Of a DNA stretch of 46,184 nucleotides, positions 1-8,221 are shown piece by piece; position 1 is the first letter of the stretch; the number at the start of each line of letters is the position of its first letter. The DNA lies in the NCBI GenBank assembly GCA_013286045.1, contig JABDGM010000026.1:1-46184 (forward strand), given 5' to 3'. The notes beneath the pieces were generated by a model. The model did not search any database. It saw nothing but the letters and a program-made list of their open reading frames with translations, and was not told the origin of the DNA. Source of the stretch: Planctomycetota bacterium. GTDB taxonomy: Bacteria > Planctomycetota > Planctomycetia > Pirellulales > Lacipirellulaceae. The position numbers and the translations under genes were made by a program.

Positions 1-2
1 GC

Positions 3-125
3 GTGGAGCGGTTGTTGCATCAAGCGCCGGAGAAGGCGGATGCGCTCGAGTATGTACGCACGCACACGGGGTTTTGCCGGCGGATTGTGGTGACGCCCGA
101 TGACATAGCGCGCGTGACGGCGTGA
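3..125 (+). CDS. C-terminal end of an unidentified gene (5' end outside window)
   Basis: An open frame enters from the left edge and ends at TGA 123-125, giving 40 residues that end in RIVVTPDDIARVTA. No family can be assigned from this piece. It lies 17 bases upstream of aroB on the same strand, so the two are probably co-transcribed. The frame is the only one of the three plus-strand frames that stays open to this point with protein-like composition. Confidence 0.5.
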   Translation: MERLLHQAPEKADALEYVRTHTGFCRRIVVTPDDIARVTA

Positions 126-142
126 ACGATTGCTAGAGCCGC

Positions 143-1225
143 ATGCCGACTGTACACGTTAATCTTGGGCCGCGTAGCTACGATATCGAGATCGGGAGCG
201 GCACGCTGCGCGATGCGGCGAAATTGTGCGATGCCGAGCAGGATGATGCGCATACGATCATCATTACGGATTCGAATGTTGCGGAGCTCTATAGCGAGCC
301 GCTAATCGAAGCACTTGAGGGATTGGGGTGCGAGGTCGCGGCACTTGAGGTCGAGCCGGGCGAGCCGAGCAAGGCGCCGGACGTGGCAGCCGAGCTCTGG
401 GAAGAGTTGCTCGATCATGGAGCTGATCGCAAGACGGTGGTTGTCGCGCTCGGGGGTGGAGTGGTCGGCGATCTGGCCGGCTTCGTGGCGGCTACATTTG
501 GGCGTGGGTTGCGATTCGTGCAAATTCCGACGACGCTGCTGGCGCAAGTCGATAGCTCCGTCGGCGGCAAGGTCGGCGTGAATTTGCCCGGGGCTAAGAA
601 TATGGTCGGCGCGTTCTGGCAGCCGACGGGTGTGTTGATCGACGTCGATGTGCTGCAATCGCTTCCGGAGCGCGAGTATCGCGCCGGGTTGGCGGAAGTG
701 GTGAAGTACGGCGTGATTCAAGACGCAGATTTTTTCGCGTATCTGGAAACGAATGTTGAGAAAGTAAACGCGCGAGATTCGGCGGTGCTGACGCGGATAG
801 TGGAGCGGTGCTGCCGGTTAAAGGCGGACGTCGTTGAAAAGGACGAACGCGAGGAAACCGGGCTGCGGTCGATTCTCAACTACGGCCATACGTATTGTCA
901 CGCATTTGAAGCAGCGACCGGTTACGAAAAGCTGCTGCACGGTGAAGGCGTCGCGATCGGGATGATGTGTGCCGCGCGACTGGCCGAGCGATTGGGGCGC
1001 GTGGATGCGGCATTTGTGGAACGGCAGAGAAAGTTGCTCAACGCACTCGCGCTGACTATGGAAGTGCCGGATGTTGATCATGATGAGCTTATTGAGTTAA
1101 TGTACCGCGACAAGAAAGTGGAGCGCGGAAAACTGCGGTTCGTGCTGCCGACACGGATGGGGCATGTGGAATTGGTGCGTGACGTTGCGAACGAGGATGT
1201 ATTGGCGTCGATGGTGCCGGATTAA
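143..1225 (+). CDS. aroB: 3-dehydroquinate synthase
   Basis: Converts 3-deoxy-D-arabino-heptulosonate 7-phosphate to 3-dehydroquinate, the second step of the shikimate pathway, in the cytoplasm with NAD and a divalent metal. The 360-residue length is normal for the family. The NAD-binding glycine-rich segment GGGVVGDLAGF is at about residues 104-114, followed by the conserved PTTLLAQVDSSVGGK block at 129-143. The metal ligands fit Glu185, His249 and His266, with spacing like that of the E. coli enzyme. The usual GHTxGHA motif reads GHTYCHA here, a Gly-to-Cys change. The ATG at 143 follows the upstream stop by 17 bases. Identification is secure. Confidence 0.97.
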   Translation: MPTVHVNLGPRSYDIEIGSGTLRDAAKLCDAEQDDAHTIIITDSNVAELYSEPLIEALEGLGCEVAALEVEPGEPSKAPDVAAELWEELLDHGADRKTVVVALGGGVVGDLAGFVAATFGRGLRFVQIPTTLLAQVDSSVGGKVGVNLPGAKNMVGAFWQPTGVLIDVDVLQSLPEREYRAGLAEVVKYGVIQDADFFAYLETNVEKVNARDSAVLTRIVERCCRLKADVVEKDEREETGLRSILNYGHTYCHAFEAATGYEKLLHGEGVAIGMMCAARLAERLGRVDAAFVERQRKLLNALALTMEVPDVDHDELIELMYRDKKVERGKLRFVLPTRMGHVELVRDVANEDVLASMVPD

Positions 1226-1251
1226 TTGCAAATACTTTATAGTCGTCTCGC

Positions 1252-1260
1252 TGCTATAAT
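1252..1260 (+). promoter_or_regulatory. Extended -10 promoter (TGC-TATAAT) placed for a leaderless Uma2 transcript
   Basis: A perfect TATAAT at 1255-1260 is preceded by TGC (extended -10) and followed by six bases and the ATG at 1267. A start site about seven bases after the -10 would fall on the start codon, and no ribosome-binding site is present. No convincing -35 is seen. Confidence 0.55.
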
Positions 1261-1266
1261 CCACTT

Positions 1267-1818
1267 ATGAGCACTACAACCCAGCTCACTGCGGATGAAT
1301 TGCTAGCCTTGCCGGTGGGTAGAGGCCAACGATACGAACTCGTGGCAGGAGAACTTCGCGTGATGCCACCGGCCGGTTGGCGACATGGTGGAGTTGTTGG
1401 CATTCTGCAGACTTTGGTCGGTACGCATATTTACACGAATGATCTCGGACGAGTTTTTGGAGCCGATACCGGCTTCCTCTTGCATCGCAATCCCGACACT
1501 GTGCGCGCCCCGGACTTCGCATTTATCGCGAAGGAGCATTTGCCGCCGAACGAGCCTTCGGAAGCGTACTGGCCGGGGGCACCTGATTTAGCTGTGGAGG
1601 TTCTCTCACCGGGCGACACCTCAGGCGAGGTGGCGGAGAAAGTTGAGGAGTGGCTTACCTCAGGTTGCGCTGCAGTTTGGATTGTTGATCCGAAATTGCG
1701 AACAGTGACAGTCTATCGCTCATCGACAAACGTGCTGACTTTAGCGGGCGAGGAAAATCTTGTCGGCGACCCGGTTGTGCCAGGGTTTTCGTGTCACGTA
1801 AATCAGCTCTTTCGTTAG
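1267..1818 (+). CDS. Uma2 family protein (DUF820, PD-(D/E)XK nuclease fold)
   Basis: A 183-residue protein of the Uma2/DUF820 family, which has a restriction-endonuclease-like fold and is expanded in cyanobacteria and planctomycetes; its biological role is poorly known. The typical start (T.DELLALP...RYELVAGELRVMPPAG) is followed by the putative catalytic stretch APDFAFI and APDLAVEVLSPGD, then the conserved helix ending in GCAAVWIVDP. It is a stand-alone gene between aroB and dprA with its own predicted leaderless promoter. Nuclease activity is inferred from the fold only. Confidence 0.88.
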   Translation: MSTTTQLTADELLALPVGRGQRYELVAGELRVMPPAGWRHGGVVGILQTLVGTHIYTNDLGRVFGADTGFLLHRNPDTVRAPDFAFIAKEHLPPNEPSEAYWPGAPDLAVEVLSPGDTSGEVAEKVEEWLTSGCAAVWIVDPKLRTVTVYRSSTNVLTLAGEENLVGDPVVPGFSCHVNQLFR

Positions 1819-1893
1819 CGCGCCGTCGGCCTGGCCATGCTATCTTCAACGCGCTCGGCAAAGTAAACTGAGCCTGAGTTAACGGGTGGGCGC

Positions 1894-3012
1894 ATGGCTG
1901 AGACTCTTTTTTCGAGCGAACTGATCGATAGTATCCGGCTATCGCTCGTTTCGGGCGTCGGGCCTCTCTTGCGGAAGGCGCTCATCGAGCGGTTTGGTAC
2001 ACCGGCCGCGGTTCTTGCGGCGGATAAGTATGAGTTGCAAGGCGTCGATGGCATTGGGCCGAAGATCGCTTCGCGAATTCTTGCGGCGAATGAGGAGATC
2101 GACGCGGAGCTCGAGCTGCGGGTCGCGGCCGAGCATGGAATTGATGTGCTGACGGAAGCGAGCCACGATTATCCGCGGCCGCTGCGGCAAATTCACGATC
2201 CACCGGGGGTGTTGTTTCGGCGGGGGAAGCCGAATGCTCAGGATGAGATGGCGGTGGCGATTGTCGGCACGCGGCATGCCTCGCGGTATGGGATCGCGCA
2301 GGCGGAGCGGCTGGCGGGGAGTTTGGCGCGGACTGGGTTCACGGTGGTAAGTGGGCTGGCGCGAGGGATCGATGCGGCCGCGCATCGAGGCGCGATGGAA
2401 GCGGGTGGGCGTACAATCGCGGTGCTCGCGAGCGGGTTATTGAACATCTATCCGCCGGAGCATGAGAAGCTGGCAGATGAAGTGGCGGAGGCCGGATATC
2501 TGGTGAGCGAGTCGCCGCCGCGGATGCCGCCGCTGAGTGGGGCTTTTCCGCAGCGGAACCGAATCATTAGTGGGCTATCGCTCGGGACGATCGTAGTCGA
2601 AGCGGCGGAGCGCTCGGGTGCGCTCATCACGGCGCGCCATGCGTACGAGCAGGGGCGGGAAGTGTTCGCTGTGCCGGGGCCGATTGATAGTCGCGTTTCG
2701 CGCGGGCCGCATGCTCTCATTAAGGATGGGGCGAAGCTCGTTGAATCGATTGATGACGTGCTCGCTGAGCTTGGGCCGCTTGCTGAGAATATTCAGCGCG
2801 AGGATGGCACGCTGCTAACGAAGCCGGCGGAACTTGTGCTCAACGAGATTGAGCAGCAGGTGCTCGCTGCGATTGACGGCCCGGCTATTTCGATGGACGA
2901 CGTGGCGAAAGCCAGTGGACTGCCAATTCATCGCGTACTTTCGACGATTAGCGTGCTGGAAATGCGGCGGCTGGTGCGGCGAGTAAGCGGAACTCAGGTG
3001 ACGCGGTCGTAG
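1894..3012 (+). CDS. dprA: DNA-processing protein DprA
   Basis: DprA binds incoming single-stranded DNA and loads RecA during natural transformation, in the cytoplasm. The 372-residue protein has an N-terminal helix-hairpin-helix/SAM-like part (about 1-75, with GVDGIGPKIASRIL), the Rossmann-like core with GTRHASRYG (about 124), SGLARGIDAAAH (about 152), the PQRNRIISGLS loop and the SGALITA segment, and a C-terminal winged-helix domain (about 310-372). All landmark motifs are intact, so the protein should be functional. No other competence genes are seen nearby. Confidence 0.95.
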   Translation: MAETLFSSELIDSIRLSLVSGVGPLLRKALIERFGTPAAVLAADKYELQGVDGIGPKIASRILAANEEIDAELELRVAAEHGIDVLTEASHDYPRPLRQIHDPPGVLFRRGKPNAQDEMAVAIVGTRHASRYGIAQAERLAGSLARTGFTVVSGLARGIDAAAHRGAMEAGGRTIAVLASGLLNIYPPEHEKLADEVAEAGYLVSESPPRMPPLSGAFPQRNRIISGLSLGTIVVEAAERSGALITARHAYEQGREVFAVPGPIDSRVSRGPHALIKDGAKLVESIDDVLAELGPLAENIQREDGTLLTKPAELVLNEIEQQVLAAIDGPAISMDDVAKASGLPIHRVLSTISVLEMRRLVRRVSGTQVTRS

Positions 3013-3045
3013 TTTCGGAGCCGGCTCATTTCGAAGAGATAAAGT

Positions 3046-3912
3046 ATGCCGCGGGAACCAGGCGATTGCAGGCGAATTCGCTGGTTGGTTGGCACGCATC
3101 TCGTTCTCGCGGCGGCTCCGCTGCTGGGACTGCTGTTGCAATTCAGCATGCAGACTCTTCCCGTGCTATGGGCACTCATTGCGTTGCCGTTTGGCGCGGT
3201 GATGACGTTGTCTGTTTGGGCCGGGCTCGGCCGAACGCGTTTGCTGTGGCGAGTTGCGATCGGGCTGGCGGCCACGTTGTACATCTCGTTGTGGCCGTTC
3301 GTTTATGAAGCTGTATCGGCGCGCGATTCGGCTGACGTCGCAATCTATAGAAATGCGAGCGAATGGATCATAGGGTATATGGAAGCCGTGGGTCCGTTCT
3401 GCGTTCTTCTCTTTCTTTTCGGCGGCATTTTTATGCTCGTTAGACTTCGATACACATTGGAGATCCTGGGTCCGGGATCGACGCCGTCGCCTAGTGGACG
3501 AGTTCAATTCTCAATGCTGCATATCATGGTGGCGATGTCGACGATTGCGATCGTTCTAAGTTTGTTGCGGGCGACGCGACATGCGCGCGGGGAAGAATCG
3601 ACTTGGGATTGGCTTGTTATGAATGCTTTTATGCTCGTCATTTTTTTCATCAACACCGCGTGCGCGGCATTTGCGGCATTGGGATCGAGCACAGTCAAAA
3701 GAAACGTCTGCTTGGTGTTTTTTGTTTCGATATTGCTGGGAATTGCCGTTGCCACCGCGATGCATCAAGATCAGACGAATTGGTGGCTGTTCACTGGAAG
3801 CATGACTCTTGCCGTCATTCCGACGACCGTCGTGTTGGCATCACTTCTGGTAGTTCGATCGTGCGGCTTCAGATTGGTGCGCCGGGAAAGAGACATTCAG
3901 GTCGCCAGTTGA
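3046..3912 (+). CDS. Multi-pass membrane protein of unknown function
   Basis: A 288-residue protein with about seven hydrophobic segments (for example near residues 17-35, 38-60, 68-86, 105-128, 150-170, 185-205, 222-240 and 253-272). The segment RVQFSMLHIMVAMSTIAIVLSLLRA matches the F-S-x-L-x-L-(L/M) membrane motif common in planctomycete proteins of unknown role. It sits between dprA and an ABC exporter, on the same strand, with short gaps. No enzymatic motif is recognised. Confidence 0.75.
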   Translation: MPREPGDCRRIRWLVGTHLVLAAAPLLGLLLQFSMQTLPVLWALIALPFGAVMTLSVWAGLGRTRLLWRVAIGLAATLYISLWPFVYEAVSARDSADVAIYRNASEWIIGYMEAVGPFCVLLFLFGGIFMLVRLRYTLEILGPGSTPSPSGRVQFSMLHIMVAMSTIAIVLSLLRATRHARGEESTWDWLVMNAFMLVIFFINTACAAFAALGSSTVKRNVCLVFFVSILLGIAVATAMHQDQTNWWLFTGSMTLAVIPTTVVLASLLVVRSCGFRLVRRERDIQVAS

Positions 3913-4003
3913 CCACTATTTTGTCAAAAAAGACGCCAATGGTTTCATGTTTTCGACGAAGGAAGTGTGTGGTCAAGACGGCTGGCTGCCCGGCGATGCG
4001 CCC

Positions 4004-4894
4004 ATGATTGAAGTTCACGAACTCCGCAAGTCCTTTGGGCCCACGATGGCTGTTGCTGGCGTTTCGTTCAGCGTACGGCCGGGCGAAACGTTCGGATTGT
4101 TGGGCCCAAACGGTGCCGGCAAGTCGACAACCATTGCGATGCTGACGGGCGCCATAGCGCCGGACGGCGGGTCGATTCGCTTGGCAGATTGTGGCGCGCC
4201 GAGCGAACCGGCGACGCGGCGAGTGATTGGCGTTGCGCCGCAGACGCTGTCGCTCTACGAAGAACTGACTGCGGCCGAGAATCTTAAGTTTTTCGGTCGC
4301 ATGTATGGGCTAACGGGCGCCAAGCTGGCGGAGCGCGTCGAATGGGCGCTGGCATTTGCCGAACTGTCGGATCGCCGCGGCTCGAGAGTGAATACGTTCT
4401 CAGGTGGCATGAAGCGGCGGCTGAATTTGGCGGTGGCGCTCGTGCATGAGCCGCAGGTGATCTTTCTGGACGAACCCACGGCAGGTGTTGATCCGCAATC
4501 GCGGAATCATATCTTTGAGCGTATCGAGCAGTTGCGCGGCGAGGGGCGCACCGTTGTGTACACGACACATTATATGGAAGAGGCACAACGACTGTGCGAT
4601 CGCGTGGCGATCATGGACCACGGCAAGATATTGGATATCGATACGATTCCGGCGCTGCTCGCAAAGTATGGCGGCCGGGCGGTGGTGAAGGGAGAGCTGG
4701 TGGGGCCGCCGCGGAATGGCGTGAAGTTGCCGGGAGTGGTCGATGGGTCGTCGCTGCGTTTTGAGTCGGAGCGGCCGCTGGAGGAGATCGCGGAGCTATC
4801 GGCGGCAGGCGTTGCGTTTCAGACGCTGGAAGTCGCGCGGCCCGATTTGGAAGCAGTGTTCTTGTCGCTTACCGGACGGAGCTTGAGGGATTGA
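4004..4894 (+). CDS. ABC transporter ATP-binding protein (ABC-2 exporter type)
   Basis: The ATPase of an ABC-2 exporter; it should power the permease encoded immediately downstream. The 296-residue form starts at ATG 4004 (MIEVHELRKSFGP). Walker A is GPNGAGKST, the Q-loop lies in VAPQTLSLYEELTA, the signature is NTFSGGMKRRLNLA, Walker B is VIFLDEPTAGVDPQS, and the switch His is in TTHYMEEAQ. An upstream in-frame ATG at 3947 would add 19 residues unlike the family, so the shorter start is preferred. The stop overlaps the permease start (TGATG), a sign of translational coupling. The C-terminal ~80 residues resemble those of DrrA/CcmA-like exporters. Confidence 0.92.
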   Translation: MIEVHELRKSFGPTMAVAGVSFSVRPGETFGLLGPNGAGKSTTIAMLTGAIAPDGGSIRLADCGAPSEPATRRVIGVAPQTLSLYEELTAAENLKFFGRMYGLTGAKLAERVEWALAFAELSDRRGSRVNTFSGGMKRRLNLAVALVHEPQVIFLDEPTAGVDPQSRNHIFERIEQLRGEGRTVVYTTHYMEEAQRLCDRVAIMDHGKILDIDTIPALLAKYGGRAVVKGELVGPPRNGVKLPGVVDGSSLRFESERPLEEIAELSAAGVAFQTLEVARPDLEAVFLSLTGRSLRD

Positions 4895-6210
4895 TGCGCA
4901 CCGTGTTCACGATGGCGATGAAAGACTTGCGGCTGATCAGCCGCGATTGGCTGGGAATGTTCTTCATTATCGGTTTCCCGGTGATGATTGGGTTGTTCTT
5001 TGGCGCGATGTTCGGGTCGGTGGGCGAGAAGGACGTCACGCTCACCGTCGCGGTCGTGGATGAAGACGATTCGACCGCTTCGCGGCAGTTCGTGAAGGAG
5101 CTCGTCGCGAGCGGCAATGTCGACGTCGAAAAACTGGACCGTACGGCGGCTATGGATAGCGTACGGCGAGGTCGGCTAGTGGGAATGATCGGGCTACCAA
5201 AGGGCTTCGGCGAGTCGACGGGTTTTATGACGGGAAAAGCGCCGAAGATTGAGTTGGGTGTCGACCCCTCGCGGAAGGCGGAAGGGGCCATGCTGAACGG
5301 CATCATTTTGCAAACGGTCGGCAAGTCGATGTTCGGGCAGTTCGAAGATCCCGCGACAGTTCGTAAGTACGTAGATCAATTGCGAGGCGACATCACGAAT
5401 CGCGAGAAGATTCCGGCAGCGGTGCAACCGGCGGTGACGCAATTGACCGAGTCGCTCGATACGTTGCTCGCCAAGTGGGAAGAGAAAATCGCCAGCGACA
5501 AAAAGGAAGGGAAGAAGACGGACGCCGGGCCGGAGTTTCAACTCGCCCGGATTGAAAAGATCGACGTGGCCCACAAGGCAGAGAAGGGCAGCCGCGACGA
5601 TTTGTTCGCTCACCTGCGGTCGAAGTGGGACATCAGCTTTCCGCAAGCGATGATGTGGGGAGTGCTGGCATGTGCGGCGGGGTTTGCGATCACGATCGTG
5701 CGCGAACGCAAGCAAGGTACGCTACTACGACTGCAAGTCGCGCCGATTTCGCGAACGCAGATTGTCGCGGGTAAGGCGTTGGCGTGCTTCATTGCCGTGA
5801 TTAGTGTGATTGCGATGATGATGTTATTGGGAACGTGGTTGGGGATGCGGCCGCGTAGCCCCGCGTTGGTAGCGCTTGCAGCGGTGAGCATCGCCGTATG
5901 TTTCGTCGGCATCATGGTGGCCATGTCGGTCGTTGGGAAGTCGGAGGAATCGGTTTCCGGTGCCGCGTGGACCGGCAACATGCTGATGGCGATGTTCGGC
6001 GGCGGTATGGTGCCGCTTATCTTTATGCCGGCATTTATGCTAACGCTCAGCAGCGCGAGCCCCGTGAAGTGGAGCATTCTCGCGCTGGAAGGGGCCATCT
6101 GGCGCGATTTTTCCCTTGGTGAGATGCTATTGCCTTGCGGGTTACTCGTTGCGATCGGCGTCGTGTTCTTTGCGATTGGGTCGGTCGTCTTGTCGCGATC
6201 TACAAACTGA
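4894..6210 (+). CDS. ABC-2 type permease
   Basis: The membrane subunit of the exporter with the preceding ATPase. The 438-residue protein has an N-terminal transmembrane helix (about 22-42), a large extracytoplasmic domain (about 45-245, containing a lysine-rich stretch near 190-205), and five or six C-terminal membrane helices. This is the layout of YhgE/DrrB-like ABC-2 permeases (one helix, a loop domain, then five helices). The start is the ATG at 4894, which shares a base with the ATPase stop; a TTG three bases earlier is less likely. The exported substrate cannot be told. Confidence 0.9.
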   Translation: MRTVFTMAMKDLRLISRDWLGMFFIIGFPVMIGLFFGAMFGSVGEKDVTLTVAVVDEDDSTASRQFVKELVASGNVDVEKLDRTAAMDSVRRGRLVGMIGLPKGFGESTGFMTGKAPKIELGVDPSRKAEGAMLNGIILQTVGKSMFGQFEDPATVRKYVDQLRGDITNREKIPAAVQPAVTQLTESLDTLLAKWEEKIASDKKEGKKTDAGPEFQLARIEKIDVAHKAEKGSRDDLFAHLRSKWDISFPQAMMWGVLACAAGFAITIVRERKQGTLLRLQVAPISRTQIVAGKALACFIAVISVIAMMMLLGTWLGMRPRSPALVALAAVSIAVCFVGIMVAMSVVGKSEESVSGAAWTGNMLMAMFGGGMVPLIFMPAFMLTLSSASPVKWSILALEGAIWRDFSLGEMLLPCGLLVAIGVVFFAIGSVVLSRSTN

Positions 6211-6305
6211 CGCGGTCGGAACGCGGTCGCAAATTCCTTCGGGCACGCTGTTTGCGATCCATTGCGGTTCGCAACGAACATACTTTCCGGAAGGGAGCTT
6301 TTCTC

Positions 6306-6851
6306 ATGGCAACAAATCAATTTCACAGCGTAGATGAACATCGCGATCCAATTACAGGCGAACCCGCATCGCACCCGATTGGGGCTGGCTTAGGTGCAGC
6401 AGTCGGCGGCGCGGCCGCGGGTGCTGCGGCGGGCATGGTCGCAGGGCCGGTCGGGACTGTGGCCGGGGCCGTTATCGGCGGAGTTGCCGGCGGGCTCGCG
6501 GGTAAAGAAGTCGCTGAGCAAATTGATCCCTCGGTCGAAGACCATCATTGGCGAAATGAATATCCGCTGAGCGAATACTACGATCCGACGGTCGGCTACG
6601 AGGAGATCGGGCCCGCGTATCAATACGGTTGGGAATCGCGTTCAAAGTACGGCGATCGCCATTGGGATGAGGTTGAGCCCGACCTCGCTCATGAGTGGAC
6701 GACTCAGCGCGGGAATTCATCGCTCGATTGGGGCCGCGCTCGGCCCGCGACGCGCGATGCTTGGGACCGCGTGGATACGCAAGTCCGCGGTTCGGGCGAC
6801 GTAATCAAAACGGAAGACAACGAAGTGCGACCGCCGCGAGTGCCGAAGTAG
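6306..6851 (+). CDS. Glycine-zipper protein of unknown function
   Basis: A 181-residue protein starting at ATG 6306 with the ribosome-binding site AAGGGAG at 6291-6297. Residues about 22-68 form an Ala/Gly-rich hydrophobic segment with GxxxG spacing (for example AAVGGAAAGAAAG and GAVIGGVAGGLAG), which suggests membrane insertion or oligomerisation. The remainder is acidic and rich in Tyr and Trp. The longer reading frame beginning at 6135 overlaps the permease and is not supported by a ribosome-binding site. The gene is the last before a strong terminator. No function is assigned. Confidence 0.72.
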   Translation: MATNQFHSVDEHRDPITGEPASHPIGAGLGAAVGGAAAGAAAGMVAGPVGTVAGAVIGGVAGGLAGKEVAEQIDPSVEDHHWRNEYPLSEYYDPTVGYEEIGPAYQYGWESRSKYGDRHWDEVEPDLAHEWTTQRGNSSLDWGRARPATRDAWDRVDTQVRGSGDVIKTEDNEVRPPRVPK

Positions 6852-6885
6852 GCTTGCTGAATTCAGGTTCCGCGAAATTAGGAAA

Positions 6886-6916
6886 GCCGCCGGTCGTTTG
6901 ACTGGCGGCTTTTTTT
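6886..6916 (+). terminator. Rho-independent terminator
   Basis: A nine-base-pair stem (GCCGCCGGT with ACTGGCGGC, one G-T pair) with a six-base loop is followed by seven T. It lies 35 bases after the glycine-zipper gene and ends the plus-strand block. Confidence 0.9.
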
Positions 6917-6936
6917 CACCGTTTGGTTGTGACCGT

Positions 6937-7689
6937 TTAGCTGTGAATCGCTTCGCGCATCCACTCGGCGAGATGCGTTATGCCGACGTGTGGTTTTCCG
7001 CTCGGAACGAGCGAGCGATCATCGAGCCTGGTGCCGAAGTACTGAGCCGTCGGATCGGCGATCACGGGGCGTTTATCTCCTTTTGCTGTGAAGAACGTTC
7101 GGACAAGTTCGTCCTGGCGGATAGGCTCCGGGCCCGCTAGCTCGATCGTACCGTTCAAGGGCGCACTCACGGCAACCTTCGTCAATTCGGCCGACACGTC
7201 TTTGGCGGCAATTGGCTGCATCATGGCAGGCGGCAAGTGGATCTCTTTGCCGACGGCACCGGCGCCGCCAATGGCTTCGATGAACTCGAAGAACTGGGTA
7301 GCCCGGACGATCGTGTAAGGCACCTTGCCCGCTTTGAGCAGCTTCTCTTGAGCGACTTTCGCTCGCATGTAGCCGCTATCTGGAAGTCCATCGGCGCCGA
7401 CAATCGAAAGTAGAACATGATGACCAACGCCGGCGGCGGCTTCGGCCGCCAACAGGTTGCGAGTGGATGCTTCGAAGAACGCCAACACGGCCTTGTCTTC
7501 GAACGACGGCGAGTTCGATACGTCGACAACGACGTTTGCACCTTTAAGCGCCGCTGCGAGTCCCTCGCCCGTTACTGCGTTAACGCCCGACTTGGGCGAT
7601 GCGCTCACAGCGTCGTGTCCCATCTCTTTCAAGTTGCTTACAAGCCTACTGCCAATGAGACCGCTACCGCCAATGACGACGATTTTCAT
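6937..7689 (-). CDS. NmrA-like / SDR family NAD(P)-binding oxidoreductase
   Basis: A 250-residue atypical short-chain dehydrogenase. The N-terminal Rossmann motif is GGSGLIGSRL, followed by VVDVSNSPSF and SIVGADGL. A canonical YxxxK pair is not seen in clear form (SGYMRAKVAQEKLL), as in NmrA/NAD-dependent epimerase-like members that may act as redox sensors or reductases. It is the last gene of the ECF41 operon. Oxidoreductases and epimerases are among the known partner genes of ECF41 sigma factors, which supports a shared regulon. The substrate is unknown. Confidence 0.88.
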   Translation of the reverse strand: MKIVVIGGSGLIGSRLVSNLKEMGHDAVSASPKSGVNAVTGEGLAAALKGANVVVDVSNSPSFEDKAVLAFFEASTRNLLAAEAAAGVGHHVLLSIVGADGLPDSGYMRAKVAQEKLLKAGKVPYTIVRATQFFEFIEAIGGAGAVGKEIHLPPAMMQPIAAKDVSAELTKVAVSAPLNGTIELAGPEPIRQDELVRTFFTAKGDKRPVIADPTAQYFGTRLDDRSLVPSGKPHVGITHLAEWMREAIHS

Positions 7690-7741
7690 GGTACTGCTCC
7701 TCTTTTCTTGCGGGTCAGAGTGTAACTAGTGATATGTGTGC

Positions 7742-8194
7742 TCATGCGCCGGAGTGAGCTTGTGCAACTTGATTGCGACTTACCACCGGCGTCACAGCGT
7801 AGAGCAGAAAAGCCGCGCTAGCGGCTGACAACACGGAGTAGTCGAGCGGAGGTTTCGGGCCGAGGGCCGTGAACATCGCGGTGGCGAAAGTCGTTAACAG
7901 CACGGCTGCGGCGAGCGCGACCCACCGCAGATGCCAGCCAACGATAAGGCCGATCGCAATAAGTATCTCGGCGACAGTTGCCATCCAACCAATTGCGGGT
8001 ATCAATGTCGGCGGAACGAACCAATTTAGTTTGGCTACATACGCCTCGTACTGTGCGACCGCGCCCCACGAAACTCCGGGACTGCCGGGCGGCCCCCAAA
8101 ACCCAAGGCGATCGGCCACCGCAGATAAAAATGCCATCGCCAAGGCGATGCGGACGGCCCAGCAGGCGATCAAAAGGTTTCGATTTACGTACAT
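7742..8194 (-). CDS. DoxX family membrane protein
   Basis: A 150-residue inner-membrane protein with four predicted helices (about 8-25, 65-85, 88-108 and 118-136). The motif RIALAMAFLSAVADRLGFWG near the start and PAIGWMATVAEILIAIGLIVGW in the second helix are typical of DoxX/MauE-like proteins, which in other bacteria act in quinone-linked redox or thiol stress responses. It lies 27 bases after the ECF41 gene and 52 bases before the oxidoreductase, in the same operon. The specific partner is inferred, not shown. Confidence 0.85.
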   Translation of the reverse strand: MYVNRNLLIACWAVRIALAMAFLSAVADRLGFWGPPGSPGVSWGAVAQYEAYVAKLNWFVPPTLIPAIGWMATVAEILIAIGLIVGWHLRWVALAAAVLLTTFATAMFTALGPKPPLDYSVLSAASAAFLLYAVTPVVSRNQVAQAHSGA

Positions 8195-8221
8195 GTTTCG
8201 AAATGGTTCAACCAGTATTAC

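Noticed and set aside
5610..6374. A 254-residue minus-strand frame opposite the ABC permease
   Set aside because: Shadow of the permease coding sequence with no ribosome-binding site or recognisable domain.
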